64,000 bases of DNA from Culicoidibacter larvae (GCF_005771635.1 NZ_VBWP01000009.1:49248-113247), one strand, 5' to 3'; counted from the stretch's first letter, positions 1 to 6,909 are shown. Numbers and translations: made by a program. Notes: generated from the letters alone by a model not told the origin.

Positions 1-2
1 TA

Positions 3-740
3 GAAAATCGCAAGCACTCAACTGCGTCAAAATACTTCGATAAATTTTTGGAGAACATAAAATTTTGTAAACGGAAATATCATGTAAAACCGCCTTATAT
101 CCCCCCATTCCCTAGAAAGAATGACTTCAAGCAATTCGGAAAAGAAAGATATATTGATATTGACAATTTCAAGATTGCAATAAGTTTTGCTGAACCAAAG
201 TTTGTTCTGGTACTAAGTGCCTTATTCTACTGTGGACTTAGAGTTGGCGAATCTACCTCATTAACATGGGAGAAAGTAGATTTTGAAAAACAAGGTCTAT
301 TTATTAAAGATAATATTTATCCTGCAAATAGAAAGTTGTTTCCTGAATACAATGGCTTTAAACACAACGATAGCCCAAAAACTGAATCATCAGTACGGTT
401 TCAACCATGCCCACCTTCATTCTGGAAAATATTGTTAGTAGAATACGAACGCCAAAAATCTATACCTGGTTTTAAATCAACTTGGTACGTTTTCGGTGGT
501 GCCACATTCTTTACACCTCTTGCAGTGCGCTACAATGTTAAAAAGATGCTAAGAAATGCTAATATGCCGGAATTAACACCACATGAGCTGCGGCACTCTT
601 ATGCTACACATCTAACAAATGAAGGTGTAGACAGCAGAGTAATTGCAGAATTAATGGGTCATGCTGATGAAAGTGAATTGAAGAGATACGCACATATCAA
701 GCCCGACAAAAAAGTAGAGGCTTTAAAAGTATTTGAATAA
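3..740 (+). CDS. Tyrosine recombinase/integrase, 5' end outside the window
   Basis: Site-specific recombinase of the phage/ICE integrase family. The reading frame is open to the left edge, so the N-terminus is missing; the first TTG at 48 is internal, because residues upstream continue without a stop. The visible part has the end of a core-binding domain and a complete catalytic domain: the first Arg in CGLRVGE (near base 240), the HELRH box (near 590), the LMGH box (near 655) and the nucleophilic Tyr in RYAHI. It therefore looks catalytically intact. It marks the end of an integrated element lying mostly to the left. No tRNA gene is visible beside it. Family certain; exact element unknown. 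Confidence 0.9.
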   Translation, partial: ENRKHSTASKYFDKFLENIKFCKRKYHVKPPYIPPFPRKNDFKQFGKERYIDIDNFKIAISFAEPKFVLVLSALFYCGLRVGESTSLTWEKVDFEKQGLFIKDNIYPANRKLFPEYNGFKHNDSPKTESSVRFQPCPPSFWKILLVEYERQKSIPGFKSTWYVFGGATFFTPLAVRYNVKKMLRNANMPELTPHELRHSYATHLTNEGVDSRVIAELMGHADESELKRYAHIKPDKKVEALKVFE

Positions 741-741
741 A

Positions 742-766
742 AGTGTTCGCAGGGTGTTCGCAACAT
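742..766. repeat. Short tandem repeat after the integrase stop
   Basis: The motif GTGTTCGCA occurs twice, separated by two bases, directly behind the integrase stop codon. Such short repeats near an integrase may be arm-type binding sites or part of an attachment site. That role is inferred from position only. Confidence 0.4.
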
Positions 767-897
767 TATTATTTACGAACCATTAACCATTGGTATATAT
801 AAAGATATTGATACTATATCATTTTCAAAAAATGAAAATAGCCAATAAGCATCAGATTTGATATACTAAAACCAAGAATATAACAGTTGGTGATACA

Positions 898-1326
898 ATG
901 ATCGATTTAAACCAAGTACTTACCTTTAGCGAAGCCGCGGAGAAATGGGGCCTCGCTGATGGCAGCGCCATCCGCAAGGCAGTAGAAAGAAATAAGTTTC
1001 AAGCTGGTGAAATAAAGAAAAGCGGCCAAGTTTGGTTGACAACTTACTCGGCCATGAGTCGGGTATTTGGTGAACCTAAAATCAGTACTTTAAAAATTGA
1101 TCGCCGGCATTTCTTCAACCTGATTACAACCCGGGATAATTCTCTCGAAGTTCGCACTCAATTAGAGACTATGCAACAAGAAGTTTTGCAAGCCTTTGCC
1201 GATCACAAAAAAGTAATGATTGTTGAATATAAAAAAGATAAAGAACAAATTCTCTATCTGTTTACTAATGTCGAAGAATTCAACTTCTGGATTGCCCTAC
1301 ATGAAAAAAGCACTAAAAATAAATAA
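898..1326 (+). CDS. Small HTH-domain protein, unknown role
   Basis: A 142-residue soluble protein. Residues 7-58 look like a compact helix-turn-helix domain of the kind that starts FSEAAEKWGL and ends SGQVWLTTYSAMSRVFG, found in many Firmicutes accessory regions. The remaining part has no recognisable motif. It lies 157 bp behind the integrase on the same strand and ends in its own terminator, so it may belong to the same mobile element, for example as a regulator or excisionase-like factor. The start ATG is preceded only by a weak GGTGAT. No toxin or antitoxin partner is visible beside it. The DNA-binding fold is fairly likely; the function is unknown. Confidence 0.6.
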   Translation: MIDLNQVLTFSEAAEKWGLADGSAIRKAVERNKFQAGEIKKSGQVWLTTYSAMSRVFGEPKISTLKIDRRHFFNLITTRDNSLEVRTQLETMQQEVLQAFADHKKVMIVEYKKDKEQILYLFTNVEEFNFWIALHEKSTKNK

Positions 1327-1355
1327 AAACGCTTTTGTTCTACAAAAGCGTTTTT
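1325..1355. terminator. Bidirectional intrinsic terminator
   Basis: Fourteen-base arms around a three-base loop, with A-run and T-run flanks. It separates the convergent HTH gene and the PTS IIB gene. Confidence 0.85.
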
Positions 1356-1377
1356 TTAGTTCTCTAATAATCCATTA

Positions 1378-1770
1378 CTAGCCAATCCATTCCCCGGTCT
1401 TCTGAAAATATTTGATATCACTATACACCTTGGCTCCATTCATCGTACCAAAAACTTTTGGATCTAGTTTCTTTATGGGCGTATCATAAGCTGCCATTAT
1501 CGCTTCGTGCGAAGCAAAATGATGATGTACTTGCGGACACACTAAAATCAAATCACAATACTTATCAAATTCAGCAGCAGTCTGTTCGGTAATCATATGC
1601 AGTCCTCCGTATGCCAGAATATAATCATACTCCGCAGTAAGCTTCTCATAATCTTTAACAATATCTGGTACATACTCATAAATAACCTTTGCATCAGTCA
1701 TTGCTCTTTTAAGATGTACGCAAAACATACTTGAGGTTCCACCACCGGAACAACAAATAAACACAACCAT
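1378..1770 (-). CDS. Orphan PTS IIB-like protein (lactose/cellobiose type)
   Basis: A 130-residue cytoplasmic protein. It opens with a beta strand and a cysteine loop (VFICCSGGGTSS), as in the lactose/cellobiose IIB family, where the loop cysteine carries the phosphoryl group passed from IIA to the sugar. It is longer than the usual 100 residues or so. No IIA or IIC gene is next to it, so it may be a partner of a distant permease or a sensory remnant. A GGAGGTG ribosome binding site lies 5 bases before the ATG. The promoter is overlaid by a perfect palindrome, indicating tight control by a repressor. Family likely; sugar unknown. Confidence 0.75.
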   Translation of the reverse strand: MVVFICCSGGGTSSMFCVHLKRAMTDAKVIYEYVPDIVKDYEKLTAEYDYILAYGGLHMITEQTAAEFDKYCDLILVCPQVHHHFASHEAIMAAYDTPIKKLDPKVFGTMNGAKVYSDIKYFQKTGEWIG

Positions 1771-1782
1771 TTTAACACCTCC

Positions 1783-1814
1783 ATTGTTTTGTCACGAGTT
1801 AGTGACAAAACAAT
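1783..1814. promoter_or_regulatory. Perfect palindromic operator of the PTS IIB gene
   Basis: Two 13-base arms, ATTGTTTTGTCAC and its exact complement, are separated by 6 bases. The site covers the predicted -10 box and transcription start of the IIB gene on the minus strand, a typical repressor position. The binding protein is not identified; no TetR, GntR or LacI gene lies beside it. Confidence 0.7.
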
Positions 1815-1841
1815 CGTATCATGAAAGTTTTTATCAGTCAA
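1813..1841 (-). promoter_or_regulatory. Promoter of the PTS IIB gene
   Basis: On the minus strand, TTGACT at 1841-1836 and TACGAT at 1818-1813 are separated by exactly 17 bases. This fits a housekeeping sigma promoter, and the -10 box overlaps the operator palindrome. Confidence 0.65.
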
Positions 1842-1845
1842 TAAA

Positions 1846-1879
1846 GAAAGCAACGAATTGATTTCAATCCGTTGCTTTC
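1846..1879. repeat. Inverted repeat in the intergenic region
   Basis: Ten-base arms GAAAGCAACG/CGTTGCTTTC with a shorter inner stem. The flanks are only weakly T-rich, so terminator function is uncertain. Confidence 0.4.
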
Positions 1880-2022
1880 ACTTTTCATAGATCTGCACAA
1901 TAAAACAACAATTAAAAAGTCACACTATTATCTATTAACTAAATATACTTATAATTGTTAATTTTGTAGAAATAACTACTTCACATATACTCTAGTCTTC
2001 TATACTTGATGAAAAGCAAAAG

Positions 2023-2052
2023 AAAACTGCACACCAAACGGTGTGCAGTTTT
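2023..2052 (-). terminator. Terminator of the Trp-peptide transcript
   Basis: Perfect 13-base arms around the loop AAAC, followed on the minus strand by a T-rich tail (TTTTCTTTTGCTTTTC). It would end the transcript that starts near 2355 and carries the 12-residue peptide. Between the peptide stop and this hairpin (2053-2275) I see no convincing second reading frame. Confidence 0.75.
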
Positions 2053-2275
2053 CAAGTTGCATATTATGCTGGAATAATTAATTTCCTGCCAAAGCTGCAT
2101 CGTAATATTCTCATGGGGGAGTATGAATATACTAGCAAAAACATAAATAAATGGCATTTAGAATTTTATAATACAGGACTAAAACTCTTCAATAAACATA
2201 TCATACTATTGCAAAAATAGGGAAAAAACTGTATGATAAATCTAGGAAATGAAAATGAACTTTGTGCACAGCAGC

Positions 2276-2314
2276 TTATTCAAGCCACCAAGCCCATGGC
2301 ATCAATCCAAACAT
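2276..2314 (-). CDS. 12-residue Trp-rich peptide, candidate Rgg/ComR pheromone
   Basis: A 12-codon gene reading M-F-G-L-M-P-W-A-W-W-L-E-stop. It has a good ribosome binding site (AAAAGGAG, nine bases before the ATG), its own promoter and a downstream terminator. It is divergent from the Rgg-family regulator at 2452. The Trp-rich C-terminus (WAWW) resembles the double-Trp and Trp-x-Trp pheromones of streptococcal ComR and related Rgg regulators, which are made as short unmodified peptides, exported, and re-imported by oligopeptide permeases. Seen directly: the frame, RBS, promoter and arrangement. Inferred: the signalling role, and that the C-terminal 6-8 residues would be the active form. Confidence 0.6.
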   Translation of the reverse strand: MFGLMPWAWWLE

Positions 2315-2361
2315 AATATTCAACTCCTTTTGTGCTCAATATTCATCAATCAAGCACCTTT

Positions 2362-2390
2362 ATGATATCACACTATAATGTGTGTTGCAA
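2362..2390 (-). promoter_or_regulatory. Promoter of the Trp-rich peptide with inverted repeat in the spacer
   Basis: On the minus strand, TTGCAA (2390-2385) and TATCAT (2367-2362) are 17 bases apart. The spacer holds CACAC-N6-GTGTG (2369-2384), a candidate binding site for the neighbouring Rgg protein. The -35 hexamer is itself palindromic and could serve the divergent regulator too. Confidence 0.6.
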
Positions 2391-2414
2391 TAATTATTTA
2401 TATTCAAATACCAT
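2385..2414 (+). promoter_or_regulatory. Possible promoter of the Rgg-family gene
   Basis: TTGCAA and TACCAT are separated by 18 bases. It shares its -35 box with the divergent peptide promoter. The fit is moderate. Confidence 0.4.
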
Positions 2415-2451
2415 AATCACAATTTCACTATAAAGAAAAAGAGGAAAATAT

Positions 2452-3351
2452 ATGAAAGATTATCTCTCAGAGCTAGAAAAACTTAATATTGGCGAAGCTT
2501 TTAAGGAAATTCGTCAAAATAAAGGGTTAACACAAAGTGATGTAACACCACCCCACTCTACTCAAAGTATGATCAGTCAAATTGAGAATGAAAATAGACG
2601 ATCTTACTTTACCACTTTTTTATATATTCTTCATCGCATTAATATGTCTTTTGATGAGTTCATGTATATTATTAATGATTACCAATTAACAAGCAAAGCT
2701 AAACTTAGGCAGGAAATCCGTATTGCTAATCACAACTTTAATATTGCTGACTTAAAAAAGGCCTATATCAAATGTGAACAATACATTGAAAATGAACATG
2801 ATGTTGATATTGTCGTGCAAATGAATAAAATCCTCACTTCGATTTGTGTTTTAGAACGCGATTATGATCAAGCAATTATACATTCTTTAGATACATGGGC
2901 ATATTTGCAGAGTCTAGATGAATGGTATTTTGAAGAATTAGCACTCTTCTTATCAATCATGGCTTCACTTCCAAGAGAACGTGTTGAGAAAACCAGTCAA
3001 TATGCGCTGAAAAGAATTAAACTTTATACTGACCTATATCCTGACTCTGAAATTGAACATAAATATCTATCTAATCTCGCCGAGTTATATCTGCGCGAAA
3101 AAAGCTATGAAAAGGCTTTGAACTATAGTACTCAAGCAATCGAATTATGTTTGCGTACTAACAAGTTTTTAGTTCTTGGTGACTCTTACATTAAAAGTGG
3201 GGTTTCACTTATAAAACTTAACCGAGAAGATGAGGGTTATCGTTACATTGATGATGGCTTCGAAATGCATCGTTTAATTAAAAAAGATAAGTTAGCAAAT
3301 CATTGGTTAGAAGAACTTGAAAACTTACACGACATCAAATACCCGAGATAA
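2452..3351 (+). CDS. Rgg/ComR-family transcriptional regulator (HTH plus TPR-like domain)
   Basis: A 299-residue cytoplasmic regulator. Residues 12-70 form an XRE-type helix-turn-helix (IGEAFKEIRQNKGLTQ to INMSFDEF). The segment MSFDEFMYIINDY is very close to the linker seen in Rgg/MutR proteins. Residues 80-295 are all-helical TPR-like repeats, the part that binds the peptide pheromone in this family. The length is slightly above the usual 285 or so. The RBS GAGG sits 7 bases before the ATG. It faces a 12-residue Trp-rich peptide gene across a 137-bp region with overlapping promoters, the arrangement of Rgg-SHP pairs. Targets beyond the peptide promoter are unknown. PlcR-type is a less likely alternative. 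Confidence 0.85.
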   Translation: MKDYLSELEKLNIGEAFKEIRQNKGLTQSDVTPPHSTQSMISQIENENRRSYFTTFLYILHRINMSFDEFMYIINDYQLTSKAKLRQEIRIANHNFNIADLKKAYIKCEQYIENEHDVDIVVQMNKILTSICVLERDYDQAIIHSLDTWAYLQSLDEWYFEELALFLSIMASLPRERVEKTSQYALKRIKLYTDLYPDSEIEHKYLSNLAELYLREKSYEKALNYSTQAIELCLRTNKFLVLGDSYIKSGVSLIKLNREDEGYRYIDDGFEMHRLIKKDKLANHWLEELENLHDIKYPR

Positions 3352-3380
3352 AAAAAGCACCCGTATGCGGGTGCTTTTTT
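3351..3380. terminator. Bidirectional terminator between rgg and cdd
   Basis: A perfect hairpin with GCACCCG/CGGGTGC core and A6/T6 flanks, shared by two convergent genes. Confidence 0.9.
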
Positions 3381-3381
3381 C

Positions 3382-3780
3382 TTACATATCTAAAGTTGTA
3401 AAAGCAAATGGCAGTAACTCAAGTACTGTCAACTCTTTAATTTCATGTTGACCATTGGTTAAATACACTGGCATATCCGGTGCAAAGAACTCAGCAAATA
3501 CCTGACGGCAAATGCTACAAGGCGGTAAATAATCCTCAGTGTCACCAGCAATTGCAATGGCCATGAAATCATCTTTGGTATATCCTTGAGCTATAGCGGT
3601 AAAAATTGCTGTTCTTTCAGCGCAATTGGTTGCTCCAAAAGAAACATTTTCGACATTAACTCCGGTAATCACTTTGCCATCTTTCATTAAAATAGCGGCA
3701 CCAACCGGAAATTTTGAATACGGTACATAGGCATTTTTTAAGACTGTGCGTGCAGTAGCAACAAGTTCTTGTTTATCCAC
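3382..3780 (-). CDS. cdd: Cytidine deaminase
   Basis: Converts cytidine and deoxycytidine to the uridine forms in pyrimidine salvage. The 132 residues match the small tetrameric zinc enzyme: NVENVSFGATNCAERTA holds the first zinc cysteine and the catalytic Glu (CAE), and PCSICRQ holds the other two zinc cysteines. Translation starts at a GTG behind a GGAGGTATACAT site. It is the last gene of the phoH-ybeY-dgkA-cdd run, the order found in many Firmicutes, where era usually follows; here a terminator follows instead. Confidence 0.95.
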   Translation of the reverse strand: MDKQELVATARTVLKNAYVPYSKFPVGAAILMKDGKVITGVNVENVSFGATNCAERTAIFTAIAQGYTKDDFMAIAIAGDTEDYLPPCSICRQVFAEFFAPDMPVYLTNGQHEIKELTVLELLPFAFTTLDM

Positions 3781-3791
3781 ATGTATACCTC

Positions 3792-4154
3792 CTAATGAAT
3801 ATATTGATCAATGAACAATAAGATTATAGCAAGAATTCCGCTCCATGCAAAGAGGAAAACACTTCCGGCAGCCGCATCCTTGGCAAAAGCGCCTAATTCC
3901 GAGTGCTCTTCACCATACATATCCACTGCCTTTTCAACTCCGGTATTGATTAATTCAAAGGCTAACACTCCTGAACCAGCAACAATAACTATTGCCCATT
4001 TAACTAAACTAAAGCCACTAAATATCGCTGCAATAATGATGATAATATAAGCCGCCAAATAAAAACGAGACATAAACTCGCTGCGCAAGGTAGCGCGTAT
4101 TCCGGCGATAGCAAAACTCCCGGATTTGCTAACTCTTTTTAAGATTTTCAGCAC
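3792..4154 (-). CDS. dgkA: Undecaprenol/diacylglycerol kinase
   Basis: Small integral membrane lipid kinase, 120 residues, with three membrane segments after an amphipathic start. The signature ELINTGVEKAVD followed by AFAKDAAAG matches the DgkA family; Gram-positive members phosphorylate undecaprenol for cell-wall carrier recycling. The likely GTG start lies behind GGAGGAGA and overlaps the end of ybeY by 26 bases, which implies translational coupling. Substrate choice is inferred from Gram-positive relatives. Confidence 0.9.
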   Translation of the reverse strand: MLKILKRVSKSGSFAIAGIRATLRSEFMSRFYLAAYIIIIIAAIFSGFSLVKWAIVIVAGSGVLAFELINTGVEKAVDMYGEEHSELGAFAKDAAAGSVFLFAWSGILAIILLFIDQYIH

Positions 4155-4590
4155 TTAGAATCTCCTCCTGTAATTGAAACATCACTTCTTCATCTTCTTT
4201 ATTTTGGTGATCATACCCTAGCAGATGCAAAAACCCATGTACAAGTAAAAACCCAAACTCACGCTCAAAACTATGTCCATATTCAAGCGCCTGTTCTCTT
4301 GCCCGTTCAACTGAAACGAAAATATCACCAAGTGCTCTTGGCATATCTTCCAGCATAACAATACTCGCTTCATCTTCTAAAGCAAAGGTAATTACATCGG
4401 TAGCAGAGTCCTTACCACGATAGTCGCGATTGATTTCTTGAATAGCGGCATTATCAACTAAAATAACCCCTAATTCAACCTCGCCATTCAATTGCATATA
4501 ATTCGCTGCATTTTGCAAAATATTCATTGCAAACAGTTCAAGCTGATCAAAATTTTCTTCTGTCTGATTGACAAACCCAATATCCAACAT
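4129..4590 (-). CDS. ybeY: Endoribonuclease YbeY (rRNA maturation factor)
   Basis: Zinc-dependent endoribonuclease acting in 16S rRNA 3'-end maturation and ribosome quality control. The 153-residue protein has the family signature HGFLHLLGYDH with the three zinc histidines (H-x3-H-x5-H) near the C-terminus, and the RDYRGKDSATDVITF segment before it. The ATG starts directly after the phoH stop, so the two are read as an operon. The yqfF gene that often lies between phoH and ybeY is absent. Confidence 0.95.
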   Translation of the reverse strand: MLDIGFVNQTEENFDQLELFAMNILQNAANYMQLNGEVELGVILVDNAAIQEINRDYRGKDSATDVITFALEDEASIVMLEDMPRALGDIFVSVERAREQALEYGHSFEREFGFLLVHGFLHLLGYDHQNKEDEEVMFQLQEEILSAENLKKS

Positions 4591-5559
4591 CTATTTTTTC
4601 GCCTCAGCTTTCTCGTATTGTTCCAAAATCCGCTGTACCAGAGGATGTCGAACAACATCAGCATTGGTAAACTCAGTAATGTTAATCCCTTTAACATTAC
4701 GTAACAGATGCAACGCAGTTTTTAATCCAGAAGTGCGGTTGTGCGGTAAGTCTATCTGTGTGATATCACCGGTCACTACCATTTTTGAACTCGAACCTAA
4801 ACGGGTTAAGAACATTTTCATTTGTTCATCAGTTGTATTTTGTGCCTCATCTAAAATAACGAATGACTCATTCAATGTTCTACCACGCATAAATGCTAGC
4901 GGCGCCACTTCAATAACACCACGTTCAAGCAAACGTGCCGTCTGCTCTGCACCAAGCATCTCATAAAGTCCGTCATAAAGCGGACGCAAATATGGATCAA
5001 CCTTCTCTTTCATATCCCCAGGCAAAAAACCAAGGTTCTCACCAGCCTCAAGTGCCGGCCGGGTTAAAACAATTCGTTTCACTTGATTGTTTCGCAATGC
5101 CTGCACTGCACAAACAACAGCTAAAAATGTCTTCCCGGTTCCTGCCGGACCAACACCAAAAACTAAATCCTCTTGATTAATAGCTTCGACATATTGTTGC
5201 TGGGTTTGCGACTTAGCAAATAACTTTTTGCCACGTGCTGATTTAGCAATATTATAATTATAGAGCTCATCAACCTGCTCTTCTTTTTTACTGGTAATAA
5301 AATCATAAAAATATAAATAGTCACGTTCTTGAATATCTTGACCATGCTGAATTCGTTTCAAAATCTCTTGCAAAGTTTTCTGCACTGCAATTACTTTCAC
5401 TTCATCACCGCTAACACGTAATTCAGTACCACGGGCACTCAGCTCAATACCAGCATGATCACTCAGCAGCTTCAAGAATCTATCATTGGCACCAAACAAT
5501 TGCTGGGCTTCCTCAGTCGTTTGAAAATTCAATTGAACATTTTTCGTCTGTTTACTCAA
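4591..5559 (-). CDS. phoH: PhoH-like ATPase
   Basis: Cytoplasmic P-loop ATPase of the PhoH (PhoL) family, implicated in RNA metabolism next to YbeY. The 322 residues contain an N-terminal KH-like region, Walker A GPAGTGKT (about residues 136-143) and Walker B VILDEAQN (about 235). The start is a TTG (AAAGGGAT ribosome binding site about 9 bases upstream). It heads a phoH-ybeY-dgkA-cdd operon. The upstream region contains a promoter 190 bases away and a possible structured leader, so expression may be controlled in the 5' UTR. Confidence 0.92.
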   Translation of the reverse strand: MSKQTKNVQLNFQTTEEAQQLFGANDRFLKLLSDHAGIELSARGTELRVSGDEVKVIAVQKTLQEILKRIQHGQDIQERDYLYFYDFITSKKEEQVDELYNYNIAKSARGKKLFAKSQTQQQYVEAINQEDLVFGVGPAGTGKTFLAVVCAVQALRNNQVKRIVLTRPALEAGENLGFLPGDMKEKVDPYLRPLYDGLYEMLGAEQTARLLERGVIEVAPLAFMRGRTLNESFVILDEAQNTTDEQMKMFLTRLGSSSKMVVTGDITQIDLPHNRTSGLKTALHLLRNVKGINITEFTNADVVRHPLVQRILEQYEKAEAKK

Positions 5560-5610
5560 TATATCAATCCCTTTAAAATATCATTTGTAATTATTATATC
5601 ACAAGTTGTT

Positions 5611-5679
5611 TCAGCAGGTAAATAGAACGGCCGCTACCAAAGAAAACACGACTGCTATCTCCTGCAGTCGCGCTTCCAT
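5611..5679 (-). CDS. Possible 22-residue membrane peptide inside the phoH leader
   Basis: An ATG behind GGAAG (10-base spacing) opens a 22-codon frame with a polar start and a hydrophobic stretch (IAVVFSLVAAVLF), ending at TGA. The same bases form the strong inner hairpin of the leader, so the frame may be accidental. Either a leader peptide or a coincidence; coding is not established. Confidence 0.25.
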   Translation of the reverse strand: MEARLQEIAVVFSLVAAVLFTC

Positions 5680-5749
5680 TAATCTCTATCTTCCGCCGAT
5701 TCCCGCTTCTATCACCAAACAAGATATGTTATGTTTTCTATCATTCCAC
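5617..5749 (-). ncRNA. Candidate structured leader RNA or small RNA upstream of phoH
   Basis: Read on the minus strand from the promoter at 5784-5756. An outer imperfect stem pairs 5716-5703 with 5630-5617 (GGTGATAGAAGCGG against CCGTTCTATTTACC, with small bulges). It encloses a perfect 7-bp hairpin (5671-5650, CGACTGC/GCAGTCG) whose loop is AGGAGATA. The hairpin is followed by TGTTTTCTTT, so it may terminate a small RNA of about 100 nt. The RNA holds five GGA motifs. I do not recognise a known riboswitch class. Existence as an RNA is inference. Confidence 0.4.
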
Positions 5750-5755
5750 GGTAGA

Positions 5756-5784
5756 ATTATATCACAATTGAATTATTACACCAA
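5756..5784 (-). promoter_or_regulatory. Promoter of the phoH leader RNA
   Basis: On the minus strand TTGGTG and a consensus TATAAT are separated by exactly 17 bases. A second TATAAT (near 5595) with TTTACC 18 bases upstream lies closer to phoH and may be an alternative start. Confidence 0.6.
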
Positions 5785-5819
5785 TGAATATGCATGCTTT
5801 TTTTATGTTGAGAAACAGA

Positions 5820-5851
5820 AAAACAGAAGCACCACTGGCGCTTCTGTTTTT
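5820..5851. terminator. Terminator of the rpsP-khpA transcript
   Basis: Eleven-base arms AAAACAGAAGC/GCTTCTGTTTT, just behind the khpA stop on the minus strand. Confidence 0.8.
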
Positions 5852-5857
5852 ACCCTT

Positions 5858-6121
5858 TTATTCGTCAAATTCTTCAATCTGAATTTTAACTTTTTTATCG
5901 ATTTGTCGTCCGGCGGCAACCGCAAGAGTACGGATACTGCTAGCCATACGTCCGCTTTTTCCGATAACTCGTCCAATATCTTCTTTATCAACAAGAATTG
6001 TAAACAACAAGACATCTTCTTCTGCGGTAGGCATTTGACGAATAGCAACAGCTTCAGGAGTTGAAACAATTGCTTCCGTCAAGGTAACTAGTAAACTTTG
6101 TACATCTACGTTTTTAGCCAT
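5858..6121 (-). CDS. khpA: KH-domain RNA-binding protein KhpA
   Basis: A small 87-residue RNA chaperone made of a single KH domain. The nucleic-acid loop GKSG sits in GRVIGKSGRMASSIR (about residues 50-64). In Firmicutes KhpA pairs with KhpB and affects cell elongation and division. It follows rpsP by two bases, the standard order; the rimM-trmD-rplS genes that usually come next are absent, and a terminator follows. Confidence 0.92.
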   Translation of the reverse strand: MAKNVDVQSLLVTLTEAIVSTPEAVAIRQMPTAEEDVLLFTILVDKEDIGRVIGKSGRMASSIRTLAVAAGRQIDKKVKIQIEEFDE

Positions 6122-6123
6122 AA

Positions 6124-6396
6124 TTACTTACCTGATTTTGAATCATGGAATTTTTTCATAATCCCTGCATCACTCAACATGTCACGAACTGTGTCAGTTG
6201 GTTGTGCACCGTTTGCAAGCCATTTTAATGCAAGTTCTTCGTTGATGTTAATAGCTGCTGGAACGGTTAATGGATTATAAGTTCCAATACTTTCAATGAT
6301 TCGTCCATCACGAGGTGAACGTGAATCCGCTGCAACAATACGATAAAAAGGTGCTTTTTTAGCTCCCATACGTTTTAAACGCAATTTAACTGCCAT
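6124..6396 (-). CDS. rpsP: 30S ribosomal protein S16
   Basis: Ribosomal protein of the small subunit, 90 residues, starting [21 protein letters not shown] longer upstream frame exists, but the start is set by the GGAGGTATTT site five bases before this ATG and by family length. It is co-transcribed with khpA. The adjacent upstream genes are three unrelated membrane proteins ended by a long hairpin, so rpsP probably has its own promoter in the roughly 50-bp gap or depends on read-through. Confidence 0.97.
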   Translation of the reverse strand: MAVKLRLKRMGAKKAPFYRIVAADSRSPRDGRIIESIGTYNPLTVPAAININEELALKWLANGAQPTDTVRDMLSDAGIMKKFHDSKSGK

Positions 6397-6446
6397 GGTG
6401 AAATACCTCCTAATAATGTTTCTATAAAAAGTATAGCTGAAATCAA

Positions 6447-6480
6447 ACAAGCTGTCAAGCATTTTTGCTTGACAGCTTGT
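6447..6480. terminator. Long hairpin between the membrane-protein trio and rpsP
   Basis: Perfect 15-base arms around TTTT. The tail is T-rich on the plus strand and only weakly so on the minus strand (TTTGATTTC), so read-through from the minus-strand genes into rpsP is possible. Confidence 0.6.
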
Positions 6481-6484
6481 ATTT

Positions 6485-6901
6485 TTACATCTCTTCTGTA
6501 TTGCCTTGGTTCTGTGAACAATAGAGAATACCAATAATCACTAAAGCTAGTGATGGCAGCATTGATAAAGTTCCATTAAGTATAACATTAAGCGGATTGC
6601 TGCTGCTGATCAAATAATAGGCCCAATTACCAATACCAATCATACCTACAACAATCATAGGAAAGACAGCATATATTTTTGAAGCCGGTTTTACACGCAA
6701 TGCCCAGATAATAGCATATATAAATCCAGCCGCCTCAATAAAGGTCAGTACTAAAACAATAATAGTCGCTAAAGGTACTGTAATAATTGCTTCATCATAC
6801 AAATTAATAATTTGCAGATAGAAAATTATGCTTGCTATTCTTAACAGCACTCCTAAAACACTGATAATTATTGTTTCTAGCTTTAATCTTTTAATATTCA
6901 T
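6485..6901 (-). CDS. Small four-TM membrane protein, paralogue 3 of 3
   Basis: A 138-residue integral membrane protein with four predicted hydrophobic segments and no soluble domain. It shares the layout of its two upstream neighbours: a first helix starting near residue 12, a conserved turn [14 protein letters not shown] (compare ETIGFIYAYRWSR and ELFGCIFGIFWSNR) and a last helix beginning [12 protein letters not shown]. It is the third member of a tandem triplet between ffh and rpsP. I do not recognise the family. Confidence 0.7.
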   Translation of the reverse strand: MNIKRLKLETIIISVLGVLLRIASIIFYLQIINLYDEAIITVPLATIIVLVLTFIEAAGFIYAIIWALRVKPASKIYAVFPMIVVGMIGIGNWAYYLISSSNPLNVILNGTLSMLPSLALVIIGILYCSQNQGNTEEM

Positions 6902-6909
6902 AAACGCTC

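Noticed and set aside
741..897. tRNA gene as integration site beside the integrase
   Set aside because: No cloverleaf or TTCGA-type arm can be formed in this AT-rich gap.
1984..2100. Minus-strand 39-residue frame downstream of the Trp-rich peptide
   Set aside because: It has no ribosome binding site and reads straight through the terminator hairpin at 2023-2052.
5606..6064. 152-residue plus-strand frame across the phoH leader and khpA
   Set aside because: Antisense to khpA and to terminators, odd composition, no RBS; a chance frame.
6397..6534. N-terminal extension of ribosomal protein S16
   Set aside because: The longer frame runs through the hairpin at 6447-6480 and lacks a site; the GGAGGTATTT before 6396 sets the start.
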